From NCBI GenBank assembly GCA_963753615.1, contig CAVWCW010000014.1, positions 334,343 to 398,342 on the forward strand: a stretch of 64,000 nt of DNA, in the 5' to 3' direction. Position 1 is the stretch's first letter, and each line of letters begins with the position of its first letter. Made by a program: the position numbers and the translations under genes. Shown in pieces: positions 15,855 to 24,895 of this stretch. The DNA comes from CAVWCW01 sp963753615 (lineage in GTDB: Bacteria > Pseudomonadota > Gammaproteobacteria > Chromatiales > Chromatiaceae). The notes beneath the pieces are model-generated. The model searched no databases and was not told the DNA's origin. It saw nothing but the letters and a program-made list of their open reading frames with translations.

Positions 15855-18800
15855 TCAGTCCGGTGGGGGTTTGGGCGTCAGTTCCGGCGGTACCGAACGC
15901 AGGTGCAGGTCGCGCTGGGGGAACGGGATCTCGATGCCGCCGCCGGCAAGGGCTTTGGCCAGGTCCATATGCAGATCGTGGATCACCTGCAAGCGCTGGG
16001 CCTGTTCGTTGACGAAGGCCCGCACTTGAAATTCCAGCGCGCTGTCGCCGAAGCCGGTGAACAGCACCGTGGGGCTGGGCTCCGGCAACACCAGAGGGTG
16101 GGCCGCCACGGTGTCGGACATCAACCGGTGGGCGCGCTCGATCTCCGAGCCGTAGGCGATGCCGACGTTGAAGGTGATACGGGTGACCTGATCCGACAGG
16201 GTCCAGTTGATCAAAGGCTCCACGACGAGGGTCTGGTTCGGGATCACCAGCTCTTTGTTGTCCCAGTCGGTGATGGTGGTGGAGCGGATTCGGATGCGGG
16301 CCACGGTGCCGCTGACGTCGCCGATGGTGACCGTATCGCCGATGCGGATCGGGCGCTCGAACAGGATGATCAGGCCGGAGAAGAAATTGGCAAAGATATC
16401 CTTTAGGCCGAAGCCGAGCCCCACCCCCATGGCCGCCACCAGCCATTGGATGTCTTGCCAGCCGATGCCCAGCAGGCCGATACCGAGGATGAACCCCGCA
16501 GCCAGGATGGCATAGCGGGCGACCTGGCTGATGGCATAGCGCAGCCCGGGCTCCAGGGCCAGGCGCTGCAAGAACAGGATTTCCAACAGGCCGGGCAGGT
16601 TGCGCGCCCCGGCCAGGGCCACCGAAAACAGCAGCATGGCCAACAAACCGTCCTGCAGCGTCACCGGGAGCAATTGGACGGCGGCCCCCTCGCCGACCCG
16701 GTTGCTCCAGAGCACCACGTCGTCTAGGGCCCCCACCACTGGCTCCACCGCTTTCCAGACCCAGTACAGGCCGACCGCAGCCAGCGCGGTCATGCCGATC
16801 CTCAGGATGCGCCTGGTCTGGTAGTTGACCTGGGAGATATTGAGCTGGAGCTCGTCCTGGATCTCCGGCAATACCTCGCCGGCGGCGTCGGCGGCGGCTC
16901 GGTGGGCGCGCGCTTCTCGCTCGCCGGCACGCCTGGCCCGGGCGCGTACCAGGGCGAGCCGGCGCTCCGCCACCACCAGCCAGCGCAGCCCGAGGGCGTA
17001 GGTCAGGTATACCAGCAACCCCACCAGCACGGAGTTGTAAAGCAACTTGAACAGCTCCACGGCGGTGTAGAAGTAGCCCGAGGCGGTGGCCGCGACCAGC
17101 CCCAGCAGCAGGGGGTAGGCCAGCATCGGGGCCGCTCGGCGCCAGCTGGCCGCCTCCGCCCCTTTGGTTGCGGGCCTGGCAGGCAGCACTCGCCACACAA
17201 ACACTCCCTGCACCAGCAGCACCAGCAGGAACGCCAGCCGCCCCAAAGTTTCCCGGTGCACGGCGGTATCCTGCCAGTGCCAGTGGGTGATCGAGACCAC
17301 GTAGAAGAGGGCGAGAGACAGCGGTACGTACCAGGCCAGGTGCCGGCGCAGGCGGCGGCGAACCGGCACGGGCCAGCGAAAGTGGGCCTCCGCCAGGCCG
17401 CGTTTGACGAACAGCTTGCGCAGGAACTCCAACACGAGCAGGTAGGGCGCCAGGCCCATGAACACCCCGGCGTCGACGGCGGCGAAGTCGTTCAATGGCA
17501 GGCTCGCCAACAACCAACCGATGCTCCACAGGGCCAGGGCCCAGGGGCTGGCCAGCAGCACGGTAATCAGCAGGGCGCCCAGGCTGAAGCCGAAGCGGTC
17601 TATGCCGACCTTGCCGATAGCGCCCGCCATCAGCCCCAGCCGGCGCCGCAGCCAGGGGCGCGCGATGAGCAGGCCAAGCACACCGGCCAGGCTGAGCAGG
17701 GCCGGCAGGGCTTGGTCGGCCAAGGTCTGCAGCAGAGGGCCGGGGTAGGCCATCCAGCGCTCGCGCGTCAGCAGCCAGCGCAGGGATTCCGATAGCCGGT
17801 CCGTCCAGCCCCTCCCAATGGGCGGGGTGCTGGGGATCAGCCACAGGTGCTCCTCCAGCAGCCGCGCATATTGATTCGCCCGCTCCAGCAGGCGCTCGCC
17901 CTCGAGCTGCATGTCCCCCAGGGCCTCGGCGTAGCGGCTAGAGGTCTCGCGCAGTCGCTCGACCAAGCCCAGCCGATCCTCGAGCAGGGCGGTGAACTCG
18001 TCCAGCAGCGGCTGTCGGTCCGCGGCCAGTCCAGCCTCCGTGAGCAACTCGGCCGCTCGCTGCGCCGGCTCGGCGAGCCCCTGCAGCCGCTCCTCGAGCT
18101 CGAACTGCTGGACCCGGGCGTCGGCAAGCTGCTTGCGAAGCTTGCTGGTCTGGCGCTCGGTGCGGTTGATGTCCAGCAGCAGGTTCAGTTTCTCCCTCTG
18201 GCTGTAGAGGAACTGCCCCATCGCCGCCTCCGGACCGGCCAGCTCCAGCTGCTGGCTGACCCGGCGGTGGTAGTCGTCGATCTTCTGGCGCAGGCCGATG
18301 GTGAGACGTGTGCGCTCGCCGATCTCTGTAAGATCCCGGTTGAGGGCGCTCAGGCGCTGCCCGAGCTCCGTGTTCTCCCGCGCTGCGGTGCTCAGCAGGG
18401 GATGCTTGCCCTCGGTTTGTTGGCTCGCCGCGGCGGCGGCCTGCTGGGCCTGCTTGGCCTGGCTGCGGCGGCGGTCGGTGATCTCGGCCTGCAGTTGCTG
18501 AACCGCCTGCCGGGCCCGTTCCAAATCCAGCTCGCCCAGTGCGGCCTGCAGTTCCAGCTGATCGAGACGTAAGGGGGTGCTCAGGCGTTCCAGATCGAGC
18601 ATGCCGATGCGCGCCTGAAGGGCCCGCCGCTCCGCCTCCAAGGCCAGCCGGCCGGCCTGTTCTTCGCGCTCCGACACTCCCGGGGCCGGCGGCTGGCCAA
18701 GCAGGGTTTGCAACTCGTCGAGTCGTTCGCGCGCGGTGGTCAGCTCGCCCCGGATCTGGTCCGGTCGGGCCCGGGCGGCGCCGATCTGGGCCTGTAATTC

Positions 18801-19259
18801 GCCGAGACCGGTCTCCAGGGCGCTGACCTCTGCGCGGCCCTGGTCCGATGCCCGCTCCAGCTCGGGCAGCGACAGGCCCGGATTGGCCGCCGGCGGCTCC
18901 GCCGCCCCGGCCTGGGCGGCTTCGAGCATTGCCTGCAGGCGGGCCAGTTCCTCGGCGCCCTGGTCGATCAGGCGCTTGTGTTCTTCCGCCCTGGCAGTGG
19001 TCTCGGCCGCCGTCTGCAGTTGGTGCAAGGCCTCGAGGTAGCTCCCCCGCAGCGGGCCTGCTTCGGGATCATCCGTCCCGGCCTGCTCTAATTTGGCGAT
19101 CTCGGACTCGATCTGCGCCTCGCTGAACTCGCCGTTGCCCAGGGTCGCGTCGTCGGGTTCCTGAGCCCAGGCCGGAGCCGTGAGGCACAGCCACACAAAG
19201 AGCAGCATCTTCGACCTGCGGCGCGCGCGGGTTATTGGCGGTGGGTGCGGAGAGTTCAT
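15855..19259 (-). CDS. MscK/KefA-type large mechanosensitive channel
   Basis: A 1,134-residue protein, similar in size to MscK (1,120). It has an N-terminal signal sequence (LLFVWLCLTAPAWA), a long periplasmic coiled-coil region (about 50-500), about eleven membrane segments (about 530-930) and a C-terminal MscS core. The core shows GLGFGLKDIFANFFSGLII, RPIRIGDTVTIGDVSGTV, and the DWDNKELVIPNQ beta-domain motif. It releases solutes upon hypo-osmotic shock. The start may instead be ATG 19,208, which leaves a cleaner signal peptide. It diverges from the hexomutase gene. Confidence 0.93.
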   Translation of the reverse strand: MNSPHPPPITRARRRSKMLLFVWLCLTAPAWAQEPDDATLGNGEFSEAQIESEIAKLEQAGTDDPEAGPLRGSYLEALHQLQTAAETTARAEEHKRLIDQGAEELARLQAMLEAAQAGAAEPPAANPGLSLPELERASDQGRAEVSALETGLGELQAQIGAARARPDQIRGELTTARERLDELQTLLGQPPAPGVSEREEQAGRLALEAERRALQARIGMLDLERLSTPLRLDQLELQAALGELDLERARQAVQQLQAEITDRRRSQAKQAQQAAAAASQQTEGKHPLLSTAARENTELGQRLSALNRDLTEIGERTRLTIGLRQKIDDYHRRVSQQLELAGPEAAMGQFLYSQREKLNLLLDINRTERQTSKLRKQLADARVQQFELEERLQGLAEPAQRAAELLTEAGLAADRQPLLDEFTALLEDRLGLVERLRETSSRYAEALGDMQLEGERLLERANQYARLLEEHLWLIPSTPPIGRGWTDRLSESLRWLLTRERWMAYPGPLLQTLADQALPALLSLAGVLGLLIARPWLRRRLGLMAGAIGKVGIDRFGFSLGALLITVLLASPWALALWSIGWLLASLPLNDFAAVDAGVFMGLAPYLLVLEFLRKLFVKRGLAEAHFRWPVPVRRRLRRHLAWYVPLSLALFYVVSITHWHWQDTAVHRETLGRLAFLLVLLVQGVFVWRVLPARPATKGAEAASWRRAAPMLAYPLLLGLVAATASGYFYTAVELFKLLYNSVLVGLLVYLTYALGLRWLVVAERRLALVRARARRAGEREARAHRAAADAAGEVLPEIQDELQLNISQVNYQTRRILRIGMTALAAVGLYWVWKAVEPVVGALDDVVLWSNRVGEGAAVQLLPVTLQDGLLAMLLFSVALAGARNLPGLLEILFLQRLALEPGLRYAISQVARYAILAAGFILGIGLLGIGWQDIQWLVAAMGVGLGFGLKDIFANFFSGLIILFERPIRIGDTVTIGDVSGTVARIRIRSTTITDWDNKELVIPNQTLVVEPLINWTLSDQVTRITFNVGIAYGSEIERAHRLMSDTVAAHPLVLPEPSPTVLFTGFGDSALEFQVRAFVNEQAQRLQVIHDLHMDLAKALAGGGIEIPFPQRDLHLRSVPPELTPKPPPD

Positions 19260-19341
19260 TCGGTTGCTATGCTTCTCGGCCGATTACCTCGCACAGTGTA
19301 GCAAGCATCCCTCCGCCACCGAGAATCCGAGGAACCGCATC

Positions 19342-20844
19342 ATGCCCGCCAGCGATCAGACCCTGTGCATTGCCGAACTGATGGAGACCAGCGGCGTCAA
19401 ATTCGGCACCAGCGGCGCCCGCGGTCTGGCCGCCGATATGACAGACGCGGTCTGTTATGCCTACACCCAGGCCTTTCTCCAGCATTTGACCCGACAGGGA
19501 GCCGTGGCGGCGGGTTCGGCGCTGGCCGTTGCCGGCGATTACCGCCCGAGCAGCGGGCGTATCGCCAACGCCTGCGCCTGGGCCGCCCGCGATCTCGGCT
19601 TTGCGCCCGTTTACTGCGGGCGCCTGCCAACCCCGGCTGTAGCCAATTTCGGGTTGCGCCGGGGTATCCCCAGCCTGATGATCACCGGCAGCCACATTCC
19701 GGAAGATCGCAACGGCATCAAGTTCTATAAACCGGCGGGGGAGATTCTGAAGCCGGACGAGGAAGGCATCCGCGCCCAGCGGGTGGGCCTGCCGGCCGGC
19801 GCCTTCGATGCCGCCGGCGCCCTGCTGAATCCGGAGCCGGGGTTGCCCGCAGAGGATCCCAGCGCTTACCGGGGTTATGTGCGGAGGTTCCTGGATTTTT
19901 TGCCCGCCGGCTGCCTCGCGGGGCTGCGGGTCGGTCTATACGAGCACTCCAGCGTGGCTCGGGACGTTGCCTACGAGGTCATGACCGGGCTTGGCGCCCG
20001 GGTCACCCGCCTGGCCCGGTCCGAGCGCTTCGTACCGGTGGACACCGAGGCGATCCGCCCCGAAGACGTTCGCCTGGGCCGGGACTGGGGCCAATCGGGC
20101 GACTTCGACTGTCTGTTTTCCACCGACGGCGACGGCGATCGCCCGTTGGTGGGGGACGAGCAAGGCAACTGGTTGCGAGGCGATCTGGCCGGGGTGCTTT
20201 GTGCGCGCTACCTGGGTGCCGACGCGGTGGTGACGCCGGTCAGCTCCAATACGCTGGTGGAAAAGTGCGGCTGGTTCCGACGGGTGTTGCGCACCCGAAT
20301 CGGGTCGCCCTATGTCATTGCCCGCATGCAACTGGCCCGCGAAGCGGGTTACCGTCGTGTAATGGGGTACGAGGCCAACGGCGGTTTCCTGCTCGCCAGC
20401 GACCTGGAGCGTGACGGCCGGCGGTTGCTTAATCTTCCGACCCGCGACGCCCTTATCGTCGGGCTGGCGCTGCTGTTATTGGCCCGTGACCTGGGCCGCC
20501 CCCTATCCGGCCTGCTGGACGGGCTTCCCGCGAGCTTCACCGCGAGTGGCCGGCTCAAGGCGTTTCCCGGCGAACTGAGTCGTGTCCGTCTGGCCGTCCT
20601 CGACAGCGGCGATCCCGCTGCCGACCGGACCGCCGCCGAGGCCCTGTTCGGCGGCCGCTTCGGCCCGGTAGCGGACATCGACCACACCGACGGCGTGCGC
20701 ATCACCTTCGCCAGCGGCGAGATCGCCCACCTGCGGCCCTCGGGTAACGCCCCGGAGCTGCGCGCCTACAACGAGGCCGACAGCCAAGCGCGGGCCGAGA
20801 TGAACCGCATTTGCCTAGAGATTCTGGAGGGCTGGCGAGCTTAG
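19342..20844 (+). CDS. Phosphohexomutase (phosphomannomutase/phosphoglucomutase family)
   Basis: A 500-residue alpha-D-phosphohexomutase. The phosphoserine loop is TGSHIP with Ser117, the metal loop DGDGDR is at 262-267, the sugar-binding segment is GYEANGG, and the phosphate-binding loop LRPSGNAPELR is near the C-terminus. N-terminal KFGTSGARG is typical. ATG 19,342 follows a GAGGAACCGC stretch; the open frame upstream overlaps the divergent gene. Substrate (mannose, glucose or glucosamine phosphate) cannot be decided from the sequence. Confidence 0.9.
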   Translation: MPASDQTLCIAELMETSGVKFGTSGARGLAADMTDAVCYAYTQAFLQHLTRQGAVAAGSALAVAGDYRPSSGRIANACAWAARDLGFAPVYCGRLPTPAVANFGLRRGIPSLMITGSHIPEDRNGIKFYKPAGEILKPDEEGIRAQRVGLPAGAFDAAGALLNPEPGLPAEDPSAYRGYVRRFLDFLPAGCLAGLRVGLYEHSSVARDVAYEVMTGLGARVTRLARSERFVPVDTEAIRPEDVRLGRDWGQSGDFDCLFSTDGDGDRPLVGDEQGNWLRGDLAGVLCARYLGADAVVTPVSSNTLVEKCGWFRRVLRTRIGSPYVIARMQLAREAGYRRVMGYEANGGFLLASDLERDGRRLLNLPTRDALIVGLALLLLARDLGRPLSGLLDGLPASFTASGRLKAFPGELSRVRLAVLDSGDPAADRTAAEALFGGRFGPVADIDHTDGVRITFASGEIAHLRPSGNAPELRAYNEADSQARAEMNRICLEILEGWRA

Positions 20845-20878
20845 CCCGCTAATCAAGACCGGGTCGCGGCGCTAGTCC

Positions 20879-21115
20879 GCTACCCGGGCCGCCAAGCGGC
20901 TGCGCTTAAGCGACTGGAAATTCGAGACCGTGAAAAGGACTCGGTAGGCGTCTGCAGCGAAACACCCGGTATAACGCCGCCCGGCTATCGCACCCCTGGC
21001 TGGTTTCTGCACGCCTGGGTCAACCGGTAGCTACGGCCACCGATTTCGCCCCAGAGCGGCGCCCAGCCGCACGGCCCTGCGCCAGGGACTCAAAACCCGG
21101 TGAAATATCCCGGCC
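20879..21115 (+). repeat. Copy B of the ~240 bp interspersed repeat
   Basis: Same orientation as copy C and inverted relative to copy A. The right end CCCGGTGAAATATCCCGG (about 21,096-21,113) is clear. The left end is decayed and lacks the ATTTCACC block. Internal blocks GACTGGAAATTCGAGACC, GGCTATCGCACCCCTGGCTG and CCAGAGCGGCGCCCAGCCGC match copy C closely. It fills the gap between the convergent hexomutase and SulP genes. Confidence 0.8.
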
Positions 21116-21131
21116 TGCGGAACTCGGCCGC

Positions 21132-22893
21132 TCAGCGCCGGCATTCGAGAAAGATGCGTTGCTCGCAGCGCTCGCAGATCGACCGATCCAGCTTTTGATA
21201 GATGGCGTGGATCGCCGCCTCCTTGGATTGGAAGATGTTTCGCGCGCCCGCAGCGTCCATGCAGCCGCAGCGCTCCAGCGCCTCCCAAAGACCTTGCTTG
21301 ACGTTGATGAGATAGAAGCCCCCGCCGTCGGCCTTGCGCCGCGCCGCCTCCTGGGCGAGGGCGTTGCCTCCTTGCAGATCGACGAAGTTGATGCCGCTGG
21401 CCACCAGCGCCAGGTGCCGCTGCTCCGGGTGTTCGGCGCGAAAGTGATCGAAGGTCTGTTCCACATGGTTGACCGAGCCGAAAAACAGGGAGCCGTCGAT
21501 GCGGATAATGCGCAACTGCGGACATTGGGTGACCCCCAGTTCAGTCGAGAGGGCGCGTTTCGGCAGTCGCGGGTCGGGTGTCAGCGTGACGATGCGGGGC
21601 TTCGACGTACGCTCGAGATAGAGCACCAGGGATAGCAGCACGCCAGCGAAGATGGCGAACTCCAGTTCCAGAAACAGGGCGGAGAAAAAGGTCACTGCCA
21701 GCACCGCCGTCTCGCGTTTGGATGCATGCAGGATGTGGGCGATCTCCTCGAAGTCGATCAGCCCCCAGGCGACCAGAAACAGCACCCCGGCCATGGCGGC
21801 CTTCGGCAGGTAACTGGCCAGCGGCGCTACCAGCAGCACGATCAGCATCAGCAGAAAACCGGCGTAGACGGCGGCCAACGGGGTGCGCGCTCCGGCCTCG
21901 AAGTTGACCCCGCTGCGGTTGAACGAGCCGGTGGCGACGTAGCCCGAGAAGAAGGAACCGGCGATATTGGACAAGCCCTGGCCGATAAATTCCTGATTGC
22001 CGTCGATGCGGTAACCGCCCCGGGCGGCCAGGGAACGGCCAATGGAGACCGCCTCGGTGAGGGCGAAGAGCGTGACGGCGAGCGCCGAGGGGGCCAGGTG
22101 CTTGATGTTGTCGAGGGTCAGCGCCGGGGCCGACAGCGGCGGAAGGCTGGCGGGAAGGGCTCCGACGGTGGCGATGCCGGCGGCCTCGGCCCCGAAGATG
22201 TTGTCGAGGGCCAAGCGCTACCAGGCTGCCGCCGACCATCGCGGCGATCATATAGGGGATGCGGGGCAGCCAGACGCGCACGGCGATGCCGATCGCCAAG
22301 GTAGCGACAGCGACCGCGGTAGCGCCGGCATGGACCTCCAGGATGTGGTGGCCAAACTGGATCAGGATGTCGTGAAAGTGCCCGCCGCTGTCCATGTCCA
22401 CACCGAAGAAGTGCTTGAGCTGCTTGGCTGCGATCAGCAGCGCCGCTCCGGCGGTGAAGCCCACCACCACCGAGTGGGAGATGAAATTGACCAGGGCCCC
22501 CATGCGGGCGAAGCCTAGGGCCAGCTCGAGCACGCCAACCATAAAAGTGAGCGTCAGGGCGAGGGTCACATAGTCCGGGGTGCCGGGTACCGCCATGAGC
22601 GAGAGAGAAGAGAACAGCACCACCGAGGCGGCGGTGGTGGGCCCGGAGACCAGATGTCGCGAGGAGCCGAAGAAGGCGGCGATGATAGCCGGGACCATGC
22701 CCGCGTAGAGGCCATACTCGGGCGGCATGCCCGCGATGGTCGCGAAGGCCACGCCCTGGGGCAGGACCACGATGGCGCCGGTGACGGCGGCCATAAGGTC
22801 GGCCTTGATCTCCTGCGGGCCCACGCCCGGAAGCCAGCGCATAAAGGGCATGAGCCACGACCAGCGGGCGAATGGCTGTGCTTGTCGCATCAT
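21132..22893 (-). CDS. SulP-family anion transporter with STAS domain, frameshifted
   Basis: Two frames make one protein of about 585 residues. The N-terminal part (22,893 to about 22,213) gives the first membrane segments (LPQGVAFATIAGMPPEYGLY, the SulP signature). The C-terminal part (from about 22,214 to 21,132) has the rest plus a cytoplasmic STAS domain (RIIRIDGSLFFGSVNHVEQ…). An extra G near 22,213 would separate GSLVAL from ALDNIFG. The final residues contain CERCEQRIFLECRR, a cysteine-rich ending. SulP proteins carry sulfate, bicarbonate or C4-dicarboxylates, and the substrate here is unknown. Confidence 0.85.
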
Positions 22894-23206
22894 GAGGGGC
22901 CTCGTCCCAGAGCGGCGAAAAGGGTAGTGCGCGGACCTGGGGTCGGCTCCGGCGCCCGAGGGGGAGGCGCGCGGGGCGGTTGGGGAAACCCAGAAACCGC
23001 TAATCTTCTAAATTATACCAAGGCGTGGCCGCGCTGTCGCTTCCGCATCGGCGGTCGATTCGGGGGCGCGGCGATGGGGGGCGGCCAGGGCAGGCTCCCG
23101 GCCCGCCTTGCTGGTGGACGGGATCTTCGGAACTGGTTGCGACGCCCTGGCGGCTGGGGTTTCCGCGATCTTCGGTAAATCGACTGGATGACGGGAGACG
23201 GCGATA
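22894..23206. other. Intergenic stretch, nothing recognised
   Basis: About 310 bases between two minus-strand genes. Very GC-rich with a short AT island near 23,000-23,015 (CTTCTAAATTATACC) that may be the SulP promoter. I see no convincing ORF, repeat or terminator. Confidence 0.4.
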
Positions 23207-24169
23207 TCAGGCCAGGCGATTGCGCCTTTCGCCGGCGCCGAAGGCACGGATGTTGGCAACCAACTGGTCGAGCAGGCGCTGGCGGGATTCGCGGCTGGCC
23301 CAGGCAATATGGGGCGTGAGGATCAGGTTGGGAATGCCGGGCTCGAGCAGGGGGCTGCCCGAGATCGGGGGCTCGCGCTCCAGCACGTCGACGCCGGCGC
23401 CACCCAGGCGCCCTGCGTGCAGGGCGTCTGCCAAAGCCGCTTCGTCCACGATGCCGCCACGGGCGGTGTTGATGAGCAAGGCGTCGGCGCGCATAAGGGC
23501 CAGTGCCCGGGGGCCGATCAGGTTGCGGGTGTCAGGGGTCAGGGGGCAGTGCAGGCTGAGGATGTCTACCTCGGGCAGCAGTGCGTCCAATGGCTGCCTG
23601 TCCGGGGCCGGCTCGCCTCCCGGGCGCTGGGCCAGCAGGAGTTCCATACCGAAGGCCTGGGCCACCGCTCCGACCGCTTGTCCCAACTCGCCGTAGCCGA
23701 CGATTCCGAGGCGCCGCCCCGCCAGCTCGCGGATCGGGTAGTCGAGCAGGCAGAACTGGCGGCTGCGCTGCCAGGCCCCTGCCGCCAGGGCCGCCTGGTA
23801 CTGGGGCAGGCGGGTGGTCAGGGCCAGGACCAGGGCGAACACATGCTGCACCACCGCCGGGGTTGCGTAGCCGGTGACATTAGCGACCGCTATGCCCAGT
23901 TCCCGGGCCGCTGCCAGGTCGACGTTGTTGGTGCCGGTGGCAGCCACGCAGATCAGGCGCAGGTGCCCTGCCCCCTCCAGCAGCGGCCGGTCCAGCACCA
24001 CCTTATTGCTGACCACCAACTCGGCGCCGCGGATGCGCTCCGCGGTCTTCGCGGGGGCGCTGGCGGGGTGCCAGTCCCAGCGCTCGCACAGGGGTTCAAG
24101 CCCGGAGCGGTCCAGGTCGCCCCGGTCCACCGACTCCAGATCGAGAAACACGCCGCGGGTGAAGGTCAC
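23207..24169 (-). CDS. D-2-hydroxyacid dehydrogenase (glycerate/hydroxypyruvate type)
   Basis: A 320-residue NAD(P)-dependent dehydrogenase. The Rossmann loop is GIVGYGELGQAV near residue 148. Catalytic residues are visible in NTARGGIVDE (Arg), DVLEREPP (Glu) and LTPHIAWAS (His). N-terminal VSNKVVLDRPLL and ATGTNNVDL are typical of hydroxypyruvate/glycerate dehydrogenases (HprA group). The substrate is not proved. It lies downstream of the cytochrome gene with a strong hairpin between, so probably has its own transcript. Confidence 0.88.
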   Translation of the reverse strand: MTFTRGVFLDLESVDRGDLDRSGLEPLCERWDWHPASAPAKTAERIRGAELVVSNKVVLDRPLLEGAGHLRLICVAATGTNNVDLAAARELGIAVANVTGYATPAVVQHVFALVLALTTRLPQYQAALAAGAWQRSRQFCLLDYPIRELAGRRLGIVGYGELGQAVGAVAQAFGMELLLAQRPGGEPAPDRQPLDALLPEVDILSLHCPLTPDTRNLIGPRALALMRADALLINTARGGIVDEAALADALHAGRLGGAGVDVLEREPPISGSPLLEPGIPNLILTPHIAWASRESRQRLLDQLVANIRAFGAGERRNRLA

Positions 24170-24209
24170 GGTATCCGCGTATCAATGCTCAGTGCGTTAC
24201 TGGGGAAGC

Positions 24210-24237
24210 GCCCCCGGACCCTTGCGGTTCCGGGGGC
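24210..24237 (-). terminator. Hairpin after the cytochrome gene
   Basis: GCCCCCGGA (24,210-24,218) pairs with TCCGGGGGC (24,229-24,237) across a 10-base loop, 38 bases past the cytochrome stop. No T run follows, so it is a hairpin with likely but unproved terminator or mRNA-stabilising role. Confidence 0.5.
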
Positions 24238-24275
24238 TGCGTTCATCGGCTGTGGCCCTGGCGCTGCGGGGCCCC

Positions 24276-24737
24276 TTACTCCTTGTACTGCTTGTGGCAG
24301 GCCTTGCAGGTCTTGCGGGTGGCGTCGAACTGCGCCGCGATGGCCGCCTTGTCGCCGCCGGCGGCTACTTCGGCCAGCTTGGCGGACTCCTGCTTGAGGT
24401 CATCGTACTTGGCTGCGAAGTCGTCCCAATCGAGCCAGATTTCGGACATGGCGGCACTGTCTTCGCTCACCGAGTCGTCGGGGAAGCCGGATAACACATC
24501 CAGGGCGGCGGCGCTGGCCAGGTCCTGGGCATGGCGGGCGAAGACGGCCTGGTCGTAGGGGATCTTGTCCTTGAGCATGGCGCCCATGGGGCCGAGGTTC
24601 CAGCTGAGTACATTCATCACGCCCGACCGGTAGTCGATGGCGTCCTGGAGGGAGTCGTCGCTGGCCAGGCTGGGGACGGCAAGGCCGGCGCACAGCAGGG
24701 CCGGCAGCAGGGTGATGGCAAGGCGTTTTTGCGGCAT
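24276..24737 (-). CDS. Cytochrome c' / c-556 family protein
   Basis: A 153-residue periplasmic cytochrome. Signal peptide MPQKRLAITLLPALLCAGLAVPSLA is followed by a four-helix bundle. The single heme site CKACHKQYK is at the C-terminus, as in class II cytochromes c. FDATRKTCKACHKQYKE is the classic ending. Such proteins bind NO or CO, or carry electrons; the fifth ligand is the motif's His. It is monocistronic by the look of the flanks. Confidence 0.92.
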   Translation of the reverse strand: MPQKRLAITLLPALLCAGLAVPSLASDDSLQDAIDYRSGVMNVLSWNLGPMGAMLKDKIPYDQAVFARHAQDLASAAALDVLSGFPDDSVSEDSAAMSEIWLDWDDFAAKYDDLKQESAKLAEVAAGGDKAAIAAQFDATRKTCKACHKQYKE

Positions 24738-24854
24738 GGGTTTCTCCAGCTTGGGTTGAGCGGCGGGCCGGCCCTATGCCGGGGTGCCGCGAATAAAGAA
24801 CCTCAACTCCTTTCTCATAGTCAGAGCCGGGAGATTTTTCAACCCCCGGCGGCC

Positions 24855-24860
24855 TATAAT
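24855..24860 (+). promoter_or_regulatory. Possible -10 box of the FAD/Fe-S dehydrogenase gene
   Basis: A perfect TATAAT lies 35 bases before the ATG at 24,896. The region 17 bases upstream (AGATTT) is a poor -35 match, so the promoter may need an activator. Confidence 0.45.
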
Positions 24861-24895
24861 TGCCGCCATCTTCCGCCAGTTCCCCCGGGCCGTCC